Assembly (NCBI RefSeq): GCF_051401765.1 | Contig: NW_027480530.1 | Location: 124,001-188,000, forward strand | DNA: 64,000 nucleotides | Direction of reading: 5' to 3' | Source: Calliopsis andreniformis | Taxonomy: Eukaryota; Arthropoda; Insecta; Hymenoptera; Andrenidae | In this document: one piece after another, positions 12,013 through 23,369 of the stretch | Layout: each line of letters starts with the position of its first letter | Position numbering within the stretch: the stretch's first letter is position 1 | Notes under the pieces: generated by a model | Database searches by the model: none | Told to the model about the DNA's origin: nothing | What the model saw: the letters and a program-made list of their open reading frames with translations, nothing else | Translations under genes and position numbers: made by a program

Positions 12013-13557
12013 CACTGCTGCTGACACTGACACTGCTTGTGACACTGCTCCTGAAACTGACACTGCTCCTCACACAGCTCCTGACACTGGCACTGCTCTT
12101 GGCACTGCTCCTGACACTGACACTGCTCCTGACACTGATACTGCTGCTGATCCTGACAAAGCTCCTGACACTGCTACTGACACTGCTCGTGACGTTGCTC
12201 CAGACACTGACACTGCTCCTGACACAGCTCGTGACGGTCACACTGCTCCTGCCACTGTTCCTGATACGGCTGCTCTCACTGACACTGCTCCTGATACTGG
12301 CACTGGTCCTGACACTGCTCCTGACACTGCTCCTGACACTGACACTGCTGCTGAAACTGACAATGCTCCTGATACTTCTCCTGACACGGACACTGCTCCG
12401 GACAATGCTCCTGACAAAGAGACTGCTGCTGATACTGACAATGCTCCTCACACTGCTCCTGACCGTGACACGGCTCCTCACACTGCACCTGACACTGAGC
12501 TGCTCCTGACACTGCTCCTGACACAGACACTGCTGCTGCCACTGTACCTGACACTGCTCCTGACACTGACACTGCTCCTGACACTGCTCCTGACACTGCT
12601 CCTGACACTGACACTGCTCCTGACACTGCTCCTGACACTGACACTGCTCCTGACCCTGCTCCTGACACTGACACTGCACCTGACACTGCTCCTGACACTG
12701 ACACTGCTCCTGCCACTGCTCCTGACACTGCTCCTGACACTGACACTGCTCCTGACACTGCTCCTGACACTGCTCCTGACACTGACACTGCTCCTGACAC
12801 TGCTCCTGACACTGACACTGCTCCTGACACTGCTCCTGACACTGACACTGCACCTGACACTGCTCCTGACGCTGCTCCTGACACTGCTCCTGACACAGGC
12901 ACTGCACCTGGTACTGACACTGACACTGCGCCTGACACAGGCACTGTTTCTGGTACTGACACTGACACTGCTACTGACACTGCCGCTGCTCCTGACGCTG
13001 CTCCAGACACTGCAACTGACACTGGCACGGCTCCTCACACTGCTCCTGACACTGACACTGCTCCTGACACTGCTCCTGACACTGACACTACTCCTGACGC
13101 TGCTCCTGACACTGACACTGCTCCTGTCACTGACACTGGTCCTGACACTGCTTCTGACACTGGCGCTGGTCCTGACACTGCTCCTGACACTGACACTGCT
13201 CCTGATACTGACACTGACACTGCTCCTGACACTGCTACTGACACTGACGCAGCTCCTGACACTGCGCGTGACTTTGCTCCAGACACTGACACTGCTCCTG
13301 ACACAGCTCGTGACAGTGAAACTTTACCTGCCACTGTTCCTGACACTGCTGCTCACACTGACACTGCTCCTAACACTGGCACTGGTCCTGACACTGCCCC
13401 TGACACTGCTCCGGACACTGCTCCTGACGCTGACACTGCTCCTGACACTGCTCCTGACACTGACACTGCTCCTGGCACAGCTCCTGCCACTGATACTGCT
13501 CCTGACACAGCACCTGACACTGATCCTGACACTGACACAGCTCCTGGCACAGCTCCT
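10546..13557. repeat. 3,012-bp sub-unit, type A, second copy
   Basis: Same length and landmark order as 4,833-7,844, offset 5,713 bp. Shift-motif GAGs are at 11,056 and 12,497. Confidence 0.75.
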
Positions 13558-15012
13558 GTGACTGCTCCTAACACTGACACTGCTCCTGACACTGACACTG
13601 CTCCTGACACTGCACCTGACACTGGCACAGCTCCTGACACAGCTCGTGACAGTGAAACTGCACCTGCCACTGTTCCTGACACTGCTGCTCACACTGACAC
13701 TGCTCCTGACACTGGCACTGGTCCTGACACTGCTCCTGACACTGCTCCTGACACTGCTCCTGACACTGACACTGCTCCTGCCACTGCTCCTGACACTGCT
13801 CCTGACACTGACACTGCTCCTGACACTGCTCCTGACACTGCTCCTGACACTGACACTGCTCCTGACACTGCTCCTGACACTGACACTGCTCTTGACACTG
13901 CTCCTGACACTGACACTGCTGCTGAAACTGACAATGCTCCTGATACTTCTCCTGACACGGACACTGCTCCGGACAATGCTCCTGACAAAGAGACTGCTGC
14001 TGATACTGACAATGCTCCTCACACTGCTCCTGACCGTGACACGGCTCCTCACACTGCACCTGACACTGAGCTGCTCCTGACACTGCTCCTGACACAGACA
14101 CTGCTGCTGAAACTGACAATGCTCCTGATACTTCTCCTGACACGGACACTGCTCCGGACAATGCTCCTGACACTGACACTGCTCCTGGCGCTGGCACTGG
14201 TCCTGACACTGGTCCTGACACTGCTCCTGACACTGCTCCTGACACTGACACTGCTCCTGCCACTGCTCCTGACACTGCTCCTGACACTGACACTGCTCCT
14301 GACACTGCTCCTGACACTGCTCCTGACACTGACACTGCTCCTGACACTGCTCCTGACACTGACACTGCTCCTGACACTGCTCCTGACAATGACACTGCTG
14401 CTGAAACTGACAATGCTCCTGATACTTCTCTTGACACGGACACTGCTCCGGACAATGCTCCTGACACTGACACTGCTCCTGGCACTCCTCCTGACACTGA
14501 CACTGCTCCTGACACAGCTCGTGACAGTGAAACTGCACCTGCCACTGTTCCTGACACTGCTGCTCACACTGACACTGCTCCTGACACTGGCACTGGTCCT
14601 GACACTGCTCCTGACACTGCTCCTGACACTGCTCCTGACACTGACACTGCACCTGCCACTGCTCCTGACACTGCTCCTGACACTGACACTGCTCCTGACA
14701 CTGCTCCTGACACTGCTCCTGACACTGACACTGCTCCTGACACTGCTCCTGACACTGACACTGCTCCTGACACTGCTCCTGACACTGACACTGGTGCTGA
14801 TCCTGACAATGCTCCTGACACTGCTCCTGACACTGACGCTGACAATGCTCATGACTGTGACACTGACACTGACACTGCTCCCGTCACAGGCACTGTCACT
14901 GATCCTGACGCTGATACTGCTCCTGTGTCTGACACTTGTCCTGACACTGCTCCTGACACTGCTCGCGACATTGCTCCAGACACTGACACTGCTCCTGGTA
15001 CACAGCTCGTGA
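13558..15012 (+). CDS. Copy of the ORF at 7,845 (doubtful gene)
   Basis: Second-copy version of the 484-codon ORF, with the switch at 14,068. One difference near 14,420 (CTCCTG to CTCTTG) lies in its Leu part and is silent in neither + phase. Confidence 0.1.
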   Translation: MTAPNTDTAPDTDTAPDTAPDTGTAPDTARDSETAPATVPDTAAHTDTAPDTGTGPDTAPDTAPDTAPDTDTAPATAPDTAPDTDTAPDTAPDTAPDTDTAPDTAPDTDTALDTAPDTDTAAETDNAPDTSPDTDTAPDNAPDKETAADTDNAPHTAPDRDTAPHTAPDTELLLTLLLTQTLLLKLTMLLILLLTRTLLRTMLLTLTLLLALALVLTLVLTLLLTLLLTLTLLLPLLLTLLLTLTLLLTLLLTLLLTLTLLLTLLLTLTLLLTLLLTMTLLLKLTMLLILLLTRTLLRTMLLTLTLLLALLLTLTLLLTQLVTVKLHLPLFLTLLLTLTLLLTLALVLTLLLTLLLTLLLTLTLHLPLLLTLLLTLTLLLTLLLTLLLTLTLLLTLLLTLTLLLTLLLTLTLVLILTMLLTLLLTLTLTMLMTVTLTLTLLPSQALSLILTLILLLCLTLVLTLLLTLLATLLQTLTLLLVHSS

Positions 15013-15314
15013 CACTGCTGCTGACACTGACACTGCTTGTGACACTGCTCCTGAAACTGACACTGCTCCTCACACAGCTCCTGACACTGGCACTGCTCTT
15101 GGCACTGCTCCTGACACTGACACTGCTCCTGACACTGATGCTGCTGCTGATCCTGACAAAGCTCCTGACACTGCTACTGACACTGCTCGTGACGTTGCTC
15201 CAGACACTGACACTGCTCCTGACACTGCTCGTGACGGTCACACTGCTCCTGCCACTGTTCCTGATACGGCTGCTCTCACTGACACTGCTCCTGATACTGG
15301 CACTGCTCCTGACA
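13558..15314. repeat. Type B sub-unit, truncated at the end of the duplication
   Basis: Begins like 7,845-10,545 with the anchor, the shift motif (14,068) and the GGTACACAG site near 14,997. It is cut off where copy 2 of the 5,713-bp unit ends. Sequence after about 15,335 is of another type (GGCACTGCCACTGGTCC variants). Confidence 0.7.
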
Positions 15315-15700
15315 CTGCTCCTGACACTGCTCCTGGCACTGCCACTGGTCCTGACACTGCTCCTGAAACTGACACTGGTCCTCACTCTGCTCTTGACACT
15401 GACAATGGTCCTCACGCTGGTCCTGACAATGACACTGCCCCTGAGACTGCTCCTGACACTGACGCTGCTCCTGGCACTGCTCCTGGCACTGCTCCTGACA
15501 CTGACACTGCACCTGATACTGACACTGACACTGCTCCTGACACCGACACTGCTCCTGTCACTGCTCCTGACGCTGAAACTGCTCCTGACACAGCTCCTGA
15601 CACTGACACTGCTCCTGGCGCAGCTCCTGCCACTGACACTGCTCCTGACACTGCTCCTGACACTGCTCCTGACACTGACACTGCTCCTGGCACAGCTCCT

Positions 15701-18319
15701 GTGACTGCTCCTGACACTGACACTGCTCCTGACACTGACACTGCTCCTGACACTGCACCTGACACTGCTCCTGACACTGTCACTGCTACTACCACTGCTC
15801 CTGACACTGACGCTGCTGCTGATCCTGACAATGCTCCTGACAGTGTTCCTGACACTGACGCTGACACTGCTGATGACACTGACACTGACACTGACACTTC
15901 TCCTGCCACTGACACTGCACCTCACACTGCCCTTCACACTGACACTGCTCCTGACACTGCTACTGACACAGACACTGCTGCTGATACTGATAATGCTCCT
16001 GAAACAGCTCCTGACCCTGACACGGCTGCTCACACTGCTCCTGACACTGACGCTGCTCCTGACACTGGTCCTGAAATAGACACGGCTGCTGATGCTGAGA
16101 ATTCTCCTGACACTGCTCCTGACACAGACACTGCTCCGAACAATGCTTCTGACACTGACACTGCTCCTGTCACTGGCACTGGACCTGACACTGCTTCTGA
16201 CACTGGCACTGGTCCTGACACTGCTCCTGACACTGACACTGCTCCTGACACTGCTCCTGACACAGACACTTCTGCTGATACTGACAATGCTCCTGTCACT
16301 GCTTCTGACACTGCCCCTGATACTGACACTCTCACTGCGACTGACACTGCTCCTGACACTGACACTACACCTCAAACTGCTCCTGACACTCCTCCTGACA
16401 CTGACACTGCTCCTGGCACTGCTCCTGTCACGGACGCTGCTCTTGATGCCGACACTGACACTGCTCCTGGCACTGCTCCTGACGCTGCTCCTGACACTGC
16501 TCCTGACACAGGCACTGCACCTGGTAATGACACTGACACTGCGCCTGACACAGGCACTGTTTCTGGTACTGATACTGACACTGCTACTGACACTGCCGCT
16601 GCTCCTGACGCTGCTCCAGGCACTGCAACTGACACTGGCACGGCTCCTCACACTGCTCCTGACACTGACACTGCTCCTAACACTGCTCCTGACACTGACA
16701 CTGCTCCTGACATTGCTCCTGACACTGACACTGCTCCTGTCACTGACACTGGTCCAGACACTGCGTCTGACACTGGCGCTGGTCCTGACACTGCTCCTGA
16801 CACTGACACTGCTCCTGATACTGACACTGACACTGCGCTTGACACTGCTACTGACACTGCCACAGCTCCTGACAGTGCGCGTGACTTTGCTCCAGACACT
16901 GAAACTGCTCCTGACACAGCTCGTGACAGAGAAACTTCACCTGCCACTGTTCCTGACACTGCTGCTCACACTGACACTTCTCCTAACACTGGCACTGGTC
17001 CTGACACTGCCCCTGACACTGCTCCGGACACTGCTCCTGACGCTGACACTGCTCCTGACACTGCTCCTGACACTGACACTGCTCCTGGCACAGCTCCTGT
17101 GACTGCTCCTAACACTGACACTGCTCCTGACACTGACACTGCTCCTGACACTGCACCTGACACTGCTCCTGACACTGTCACTGCTACTACCACTGCTCCT
17201 GACACTGACGCTGCTGCTTATCCTGACAATGCTCCTGACGGTGCTCCTGACACTGACACTGACACTGCTGATGACACTGACACTGACACTGACACTGCTC
17301 CTGTCACTGACACTGCTCCTCACACTGCCCTTCACACTGACACTGCTCCTGACACTGCTTCTGACACAGACACTGCTGCTGATACTGATAATGCTCCTGA
17401 AACTGCTCCTGACCCTGACACGGCTGCTCACACTGCTCCTGACACTGACGCTGCTCCTGACACTGGTCCTGACACAGACACTGCTGCTGATGCTGACAAT
17501 GCTCCTGACACTGCTCCTGACACAGACACTGCTCCGAACAATGCGTCTGACACTGACACTGCTCCTATCACTGGCACTGGACCTGACACTGCTTCTGACA
17601 CTGGCACTGGTCCTGACACTGCTCCTGACACTGACACTGCTCCTGACACTGACACTGACACTGCTCCTGACACTGCTCCTGACACTGACACTGCTCCTGA
17701 CACTGCTCCTGACACTGCTCCTGACACTGACACTGCTCCTGACACTGACACTGCTCCTGACACTGCTCCTGACACTGACACTGCTCCTGACACTGCTCCT
17801 GACACTGACACTGCTGCTGAACCTGACAATGCTCCTGACACTGCTCCTGACACTGACGCTGACACTGCTCATGACTGTGACACTGACACTGACACTGCTC
17901 CCGTCACAGACACTGACACTGATCCTGACGCTGATACTGCTCCTGTGTCTGACACTTGTACTGACACTGCTCCTGACACTGCTCGCGACATTGCTCCACA
18001 CACTGACACTGCTCCTGGTACACAGCTCGTGACACTGCTGCTGACACTGACACTGCTTGTGACTCTGCTCCTGAAACTAACACTGCTCCTCACACAGCTC
18101 CTGACACTGGCACTGCTCTTGGCACTGCTCCTGACACTGACACTGCTCCTGACACTGATACTGCTGCTGATCCTGACAAAGCTCCTGACACTGCTACTGA
18201 CACTGCTCCTGACACTGCTCCTGACAAAGAGACTGCTGCTGATACTGACAATGCTCCTCACACTGCTCCTGACCGTGACACGGCTCCTCACACTGCACCT
18301 GACACTGAGCTGCTCCTGA
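15701..18319 (+). CDS. 872-codon ORF, mostly DTAP phase
   Basis: Opens at a GTG variant of the anchor (GTGACTGCTCCTGAC). About 772 codons are Asp/Thr/Ala/Pro repeats, with variants such as TATTTAP, AADPDNAP and DTDADTADDTDTDTDT. A +2 shift at GGTACACAG near 18,017 then gives Leu/Thr repeats, and the ORF ends just after the -1 motif at 18,307. A translated DTAP part would be strongly acidic and probably disordered. No domain, signal peptide or anchor is visible. It could be a remnant of a repetitive acidic protein gene or plain satellite; I favour satellite. Confidence 0.15.
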   Translation: MTAPDTDTAPDTDTAPDTAPDTAPDTVTATTTAPDTDAAADPDNAPDSVPDTDADTADDTDTDTDTSPATDTAPHTALHTDTAPDTATDTDTAADTDNAPETAPDPDTAAHTAPDTDAAPDTGPEIDTAADAENSPDTAPDTDTAPNNASDTDTAPVTGTGPDTASDTGTGPDTAPDTDTAPDTAPDTDTSADTDNAPVTASDTAPDTDTLTATDTAPDTDTTPQTAPDTPPDTDTAPGTAPVTDAALDADTDTAPGTAPDAAPDTAPDTGTAPGNDTDTAPDTGTVSGTDTDTATDTAAAPDAAPGTATDTGTAPHTAPDTDTAPNTAPDTDTAPDIAPDTDTAPVTDTGPDTASDTGAGPDTAPDTDTAPDTDTDTALDTATDTATAPDSARDFAPDTETAPDTARDRETSPATVPDTAAHTDTSPNTGTGPDTAPDTAPDTAPDADTAPDTAPDTDTAPGTAPVTAPNTDTAPDTDTAPDTAPDTAPDTVTATTTAPDTDAAAYPDNAPDGAPDTDTDTADDTDTDTDTAPVTDTAPHTALHTDTAPDTASDTDTAADTDNAPETAPDPDTAAHTAPDTDAAPDTGPDTDTAADADNAPDTAPDTDTAPNNASDTDTAPITGTGPDTASDTGTGPDTAPDTDTAPDTDTDTAPDTAPDTDTAPDTAPDTAPDTDTAPDTDTAPDTAPDTDTAPDTAPDTDTAAEPDNAPDTAPDTDADTAHDCDTDTDTAPVTDTDTDPDADTAPVSDTCTDTAPDTARDIAPHTDTAPGTQLVTLLLTLTLLVTLLLKLTLLLTQLLTLALLLALLLTLTLLLTLILLLILTKLLTLLLTLLLTLLLTKRLLLILTMLLTLLLTVTRLLTLHLTLSCS

Positions 18320-19031
18320 CACTGCTCCTGACACAGACACTGCTGCTGACACTGACACTGCTCCTGGCACTCCTCCTGACACTGACACTGCTCCTGACAC
18401 AGCTCGTGACAGTGAAACTGCACCTGCCACTGTTCCTGACACTGCTACTCACACTGACACTGCTCCTGACACTGGCACTGGTCCTGACACTGCTCCTGAC
18501 ACTGCTCCTGACACTGCTCGTGACGTTGCTCCAGACACTGACACTGCTCCTGACACAGCTCGTGACGGTCACACTGCTCCTGCCACTGTTCCTGACACGG
18601 CTGCTCACACGGACACTGCTCCTGATACAGGCACTGGTCCTGACACTGCACCTGACACTGCTCCTGGCACTGCCACTGGTCCTGACACTGCTCCTGAAAC
18701 TGACACTGGTCCTCACTCTGCTCCTGACACTGACACTGCTCCTCACGCTGGTCCTGACAATGATACTACCCCTGAGACTGCTCCTGACACTGACGCTGCT
18801 CCTGGCACTGCTCCTGGCTCTGCTCCTGACACTGACACTGCACCTGATACTGACACTGACACTGCTCCAGACACCGACACTGCTCCTGTCACTGCTCCTG
18901 ACGCTGAAACTGCTCCTGACACAGCTCCTGACACTGACACTGCTCCTGGCGCAGCTCCTGCCACTGACACTGCTCCTGATACTGCTCCTGACACTGCTCC
19001 TGACACTGACACTGCTCCGGGCACAGCTCCT

Positions 19032-22000
19032 GTGACTGCTCCTGACACTGACACTGCTCCTGACACTGACACTGCTCCTGACACTGCAACTGACACTGCT
19101 CCTGACACTGTCACTGCTACTACCACTGCTCCTGACACTGACGCTGCTGCTTATCCTGACAATGCTCCTGACGGTGCTCCTGACACTGACGCTGACACTG
19201 CTGATGACACTGACACTGACACTGACACTGCTCCTGACACTTACACTGCTCCTGATACTGACACTGACACTGCTCCTGACACTGCTACTGACACTGGCAC
19301 AGCTCCTGTCACTGCGCGTGACTTTGCTCCAGACACTGACACTGCTTCTGACACAGCTCGTGACAGTGAAACTTCACCTGCCACTGTTCCTGACACTGCT
19401 GCTCACACTGACACTGCTCCTAACACTGGCACTGGTCCCGACACTGCCCCTGACACAGCCCCTGACACTGACACTGCTCCTGACACTGCTCCTGACGCTG
19501 ACACTGCTCCTGACACTGACACTGCACCTGATACTGACACTGACACTGCTCCTGACACCGACACTGCTCCTGTCACTGCTCCTGTGACTGCTCCTGACAC
19601 TGACACTGATCCTGACACTGACACTGCTCCTGACACTGTCACTGCTACTACCACTGCTCCTGACACTGTCGCTGCTGCTGATCCTGACAATGCTCCTGAC
19701 AGTGCTCCTGACACTGACGCTGACACTGCTGATGACACTGACACTGACACTGACACTTCTCATGTCACTGACACTGCTCCTCACACTGCCCTTCACACTG
19801 ACACTGCTCCTGACACTGCTACTGACACAGGCACTGCACCTGGTACTGACACTGACACTGCGCCTGACACAGGCTCTGTTTCTGGTACTGACACTGACAC
19901 TGCTACTGACACTGCCGCTGTTCCTGACGCTGCTCCAGACACTGCAACTGACACTGGCACGGCTCCTCACACTGCTCCTGACACTGACACTGCTCCTAAC
20001 ACTGCTCCTGACACTGACACTGCACCTGACACTGCTCCTGACACTGACACTGCTCCTGTCACTGACACTGGTCCAGACACTGCTTCTGACACTGGCGCTG
20101 GTCCTGACACTGCTCCTGAGACTGACACTGCTCCTGATACTGACACTGACACTGCTCCTGACACTGCTACTGACACTGCCACAGCTCCTGACACTGCGCG
20201 TGACTTTGCTCCAGACACTGACACTGCTCCTGACACGGCTCGTGACAGTGAAGCTTCACCTGCCACTGTTCCTGACACTGCTGCTCACACTGACACTGCT
20301 CCTAACACTGGCACTGGTCCTGACACTGCCCCTGACACTGCTCCGGACACTGCTCCTGACGCTGACACTGCTCCTGACACTGCTCCTGACACTGACACTG
20401 CTCCTGGCACAGCTCCTGCCACTGATACTGCTCCTGACACTGCTCCTGACACTGCTCCTGACACTGACACTGCTCCTGGCACAGCTCCTGTGACTGCTCC
20501 TAACACTGACACTGCTCCTGACACTGACACTGCTCCTGACACTGCACCTGACACTGCTCCTGACACTGTCACTGCTACTACCACTGCTCCTGACACTGAC
20601 GCTGCTGCTGATCCTGACAATGCTCCTGACGGTGCTCCTGACACTGACGCTGACACTGCTGATGACACTGACACTGACACTGACACTGCTCCTGTCACTG
20701 ACACTGCTCCTCACACTGCCCTTCACACTGACACTGCTCCTGACACTGCTCCTGACACAGAGACTGCTGCTGATACTGACAATGCTCCTCCAACTGCTCC
20801 TGACCGTGACACGGCTCCTCACACTGCACCTGACACCGAGCTGCTCCTGACACTGCTCCTGACACAGCCACTGCTGCTGATACCGACAATGCTCCTGACA
20901 CTGCTCCTGACACTGACGCTGACACTGCTCATGACTGTGACAATGTCACTGACACTGCTCCCGTCACAGACACTGACACTGATCCTGACGCTGATACTGC
21001 TCCTGTGTCTAACACTTGTCCTGACACTGCTCCTGACACTGCTCGCGACATTGCTCCAGACGCTGACACTGCTCCTGACACAGCTCGTGACACTGCTGCT
21101 GACACTGACACTGCTTGTGACACTGCTCCTGAAACTGACACTGCTCCTCACACAGCTCCTGACACTGGCACTGCTCTTGGCACTGCTCCTGACACTGACA
21201 CTGCTCCTGACACTGATACTGCTGCTGATCCTGACAAAGCTCCTGACACTGCTACTGACACTGCTCGTGACGTTGCTCCAGACACTGACACTGCTCCTGA
21301 CACAGCTCGTGACAGTGACACTGCTCCTGCCACTGTTCCTGACACGGCTGCTCACACTGACACTGCTCCTGACACTGTCACTGGTCCTGACACTGCACCT
21401 GACACTGCTCCTGGCACTGCCACTGGTCCTGACACTGCTCCTGAAACTGACACTGGTCCTCACACTGCTCCTCACGCTGGTCCTGACAATGATACTGCCC
21501 TTGAGACTGCTCCTGACACTGACGCTGCTCCTGGCACTGCTCCTGGCACTGCTCCTGACACTGACACTGCTCCTGATACTGACACTGACACTGCTCCTGA
21601 CACCGACACTGCTCCTGTCACTGCTCCTGACGCTGTCACTGCTCCTGACACTGCTCCTGACACTGACACTGCTCCTGGCGCAGCTCCTGCCACTGACACT
21701 GCTCCTGACACTGCTCCTGACACTGCTCCTGACACTGACACTGCTCCATGACACTGCTCCTGACACAGCTCCTGACACTGACCCTGCTCCTGACACTGCT
21801 CCTAACACTGCTCCAGACACTGACACTGCTCCTGACACAGCTACTGTCACTGACACTGCTCCTGACACTGCTCCTGACACAACTCCTGACACTGGCACTG
21901 CTCCTGAACCTGACACTGCTCCTGACACTGCTCCAGACACTGACACTGACGCTGCTCCTGAAACTACTTCTGACACAGCTCCTGACGATGACACTGCTCC

Positions 22001-23369
22001 TGACACTGCTTCTGACACTGACACTGCTCCTGACACAGCTCCTGACACAGCTCCTGACACTGACACTGGCACTGCTCCTGACACTGCTACTGACACTGAC
22101 ACTGGTCCTGACACTGCTCCTGAAACCGACACTGGTCCTCACTCTGCTCCTGACACTGACACTGCTCCTCACGCTGGTCCTGACAATGATACTGCCCCTG
22201 AGACTGCACCTGACACTGAGCTGCTCCTGACACTGTTCCTGACACACACACTGCTGCTGATACTGACAATGCTCCTGATACTTCTCCTGACACGGACACT
22301 GCGCCGGACAATGCTCCTGACACTGACAATGCTCCTGTCACTGACACTGGTCCTGACACTGCTTCTGACACTGGCACTGGTCCTGACACTGCTCCTGACA
22401 CTGACGCTGCTCCTGACACTGACACTGACACTGCTCCTGACACTGCTACTGACACTGACACTGCTCCTGACACTGCTCGCGACATTGCTCCAGACATTGA
22501 CACTGCTCCTGACACAGCTCGTGACACTTCTCCTGACACTGCTCCTGACACTGACACTGCTCCTGACACAGCTCCTGACACTGACCCTGCTCCTGACACT
22601 GCTCCTGACACTGCTCCAGACACTGACACTGCTCCTGACACAGCTACTGTCACTGACACTGCTCCTGACACTGCTCCTGACACAACTCCTGACACTGGCA
22701 CTGCTCCTGTACCAGACACTGCTCCTGACACTGCTCCAGACACTGACACTGACGCTGCTCCTGAAACTACTTCTGACACAGCTCCTGACGATGACACTGC
22801 TCCTGACACTGCTTCTGACACTGACACTGCTCCTGACACAGCTCCTGACACAGCTCCTGACACTGACACTGGCACTGCTCCTGACACTGACACTGCTCCT
22901 GACACTGATACTGCTGCTGATCCTGACAAAGCTCCTGACACTGCTACTGACACTGCTCGTGACGTTGCTCCAGACACTGACACTGCTATTGACACAGCTC
23001 GTGACGGTGACACTGCTCCTGCCACTGTTCCTGTCACGGCTGCTCACACTGACACTGCTCCTGACACTGGCACTGGTCCTGACACTGCTCCTGACACTGA
23101 CACTGCTCCTGACACTGCTCCTGACACTGCTCCTGACACTGACACTTACACGGATCCTGACACTGACACTGCTCCTCACACTGCTCCTGACACTGGCACT
23201 GCTCGTGGCACTGCTCCTGCCACTGACACTGCTCCTGATACTGACACTGACACTGCTCCTGACACTGCTCCTGACAAAGAGACTGCTGCTGATACTGACA
23301 ATGCTCCTCACACTGCTCCTGACCGTGACACGGCTCCTCACACTGCACCTGACACTGAGCTGCTCCTGA
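19032..23369 (+). CDS. 1,445-codon chimeric-phase ORF
   Basis: DTAP phase for about 602 codons, Leu phase from the -1 motif at 20,838 to the +1 site at 21,748 (about 303 codons), DTAP phase for about 157 codons, then Leu phase from 22,218 to the stop. The last shift is not corrected, because the homologous place near 22,560 reads CTCCTGACACAG without the inserted A. Alternating acidic and very hydrophobic repeat blocks are unlike any protein family I recognise, and an ordinary gene is unlikely. Confidence 0.12.
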   Translation: MTAPDTDTAPDTDTAPDTATDTAPDTVTATTTAPDTDAAAYPDNAPDGAPDTDADTADDTDTDTDTAPDTYTAPDTDTDTAPDTATDTGTAPVTARDFAPDTDTASDTARDSETSPATVPDTAAHTDTAPNTGTGPDTAPDTAPDTDTAPDTAPDADTAPDTDTAPDTDTDTAPDTDTAPVTAPVTAPDTDTDPDTDTAPDTVTATTTAPDTVAAADPDNAPDSAPDTDADTADDTDTDTDTSHVTDTAPHTALHTDTAPDTATDTGTAPGTDTDTAPDTGSVSGTDTDTATDTAAVPDAAPDTATDTGTAPHTAPDTDTAPNTAPDTDTAPDTAPDTDTAPVTDTGPDTASDTGAGPDTAPETDTAPDTDTDTAPDTATDTATAPDTARDFAPDTDTAPDTARDSEASPATVPDTAAHTDTAPNTGTGPDTAPDTAPDTAPDADTAPDTAPDTDTAPGTAPATDTAPDTAPDTAPDTDTAPGTAPVTAPNTDTAPDTDTAPDTAPDTAPDTVTATTTAPDTDAAADPDNAPDGAPDTDADTADDTDTDTDTAPVTDTAPHTALHTDTAPDTAPDTETAADTDNAPPTAPDRDTAPHTAPDTELLLTLLLTQPLLLIPTMLLTLLLTLTLTLLMTVTMSLTLLPSQTLTLILTLILLLCLTLVLTLLLTLLATLLQTLTLLLTQLVTLLLTLTLLVTLLLKLTLLLTQLLTLALLLALLLTLTLLLTLILLLILTKLLTLLLTLLVTLLQTLTLLLTQLVTVTLLLPLFLTRLLTLTLLLTLSLVLTLHLTLLLALPLVLTLLLKLTLVLTLLLTLVLTMILPLRLLLTLTLLLALLLALLLTLTLLLILTLTLLLTPTLLLSLLLTLSLLLTLLLTLTLLLAQLLPLTLLLTLLLTLLLTLTLLHDTAPDTAPDTDPAPDTAPNTAPDTDTAPDTATVTDTAPDTAPDTTPDTGTAPEPDTAPDTAPDTDTDAAPETTSDTAPDDDTAPDTASDTDTAPDTAPDTAPDTDTGTAPDTATDTDTGPDTAPETDTGPHSAPDTDTAPHAGPDNDTAPETAPDTELLLTLFLTHTLLLILTMLLILLLTRTLRRTMLLTLTMLLSLTLVLTLLLTLALVLTLLLTLTLLLTLTLTLLLTLLLTLTLLLTLLATLLQTLTLLLTQLVTLLLTLLLTLTLLLTQLLTLTLLLTLLLTLLQTLTLLLTQLLSLTLLLTLLLTQLLTLALLLYQTLLLTLLQTLTLTLLLKLLLTQLLTMTLLLTLLLTLTLLLTQLLTQLLTLTLALLLTLTLLLTLILLLILTKLLTLLLTLLVTLLQTLTLLLTQLVTVTLLLPLFLSRLLTLTLLLTLALVLTLLLTLTLLLTLLLTLLLTLTLTRILTLTLLLTLLLTLALLVALLLPLTLLLILTLTLLLTLLLTKRLLLILTMLLTLLLTVTRLLTLHLTLSCS

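Larger units (their letters stand above)
9602..15314. repeat. 5,713-bp higher-order unit, copy 2
   Basis: Tandem copy of 3,889-9,601. By eye I find about seven base differences (for example A to T at about 10,644, T to G near 9,745, C to T near 14,420), which is roughly 99.9% identity, and no length change. Homology continues about 21 bp further, to 15,335, and then stops abruptly. That pattern fits a simple tandem duplication by unequal exchange. Confidence 0.88.
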
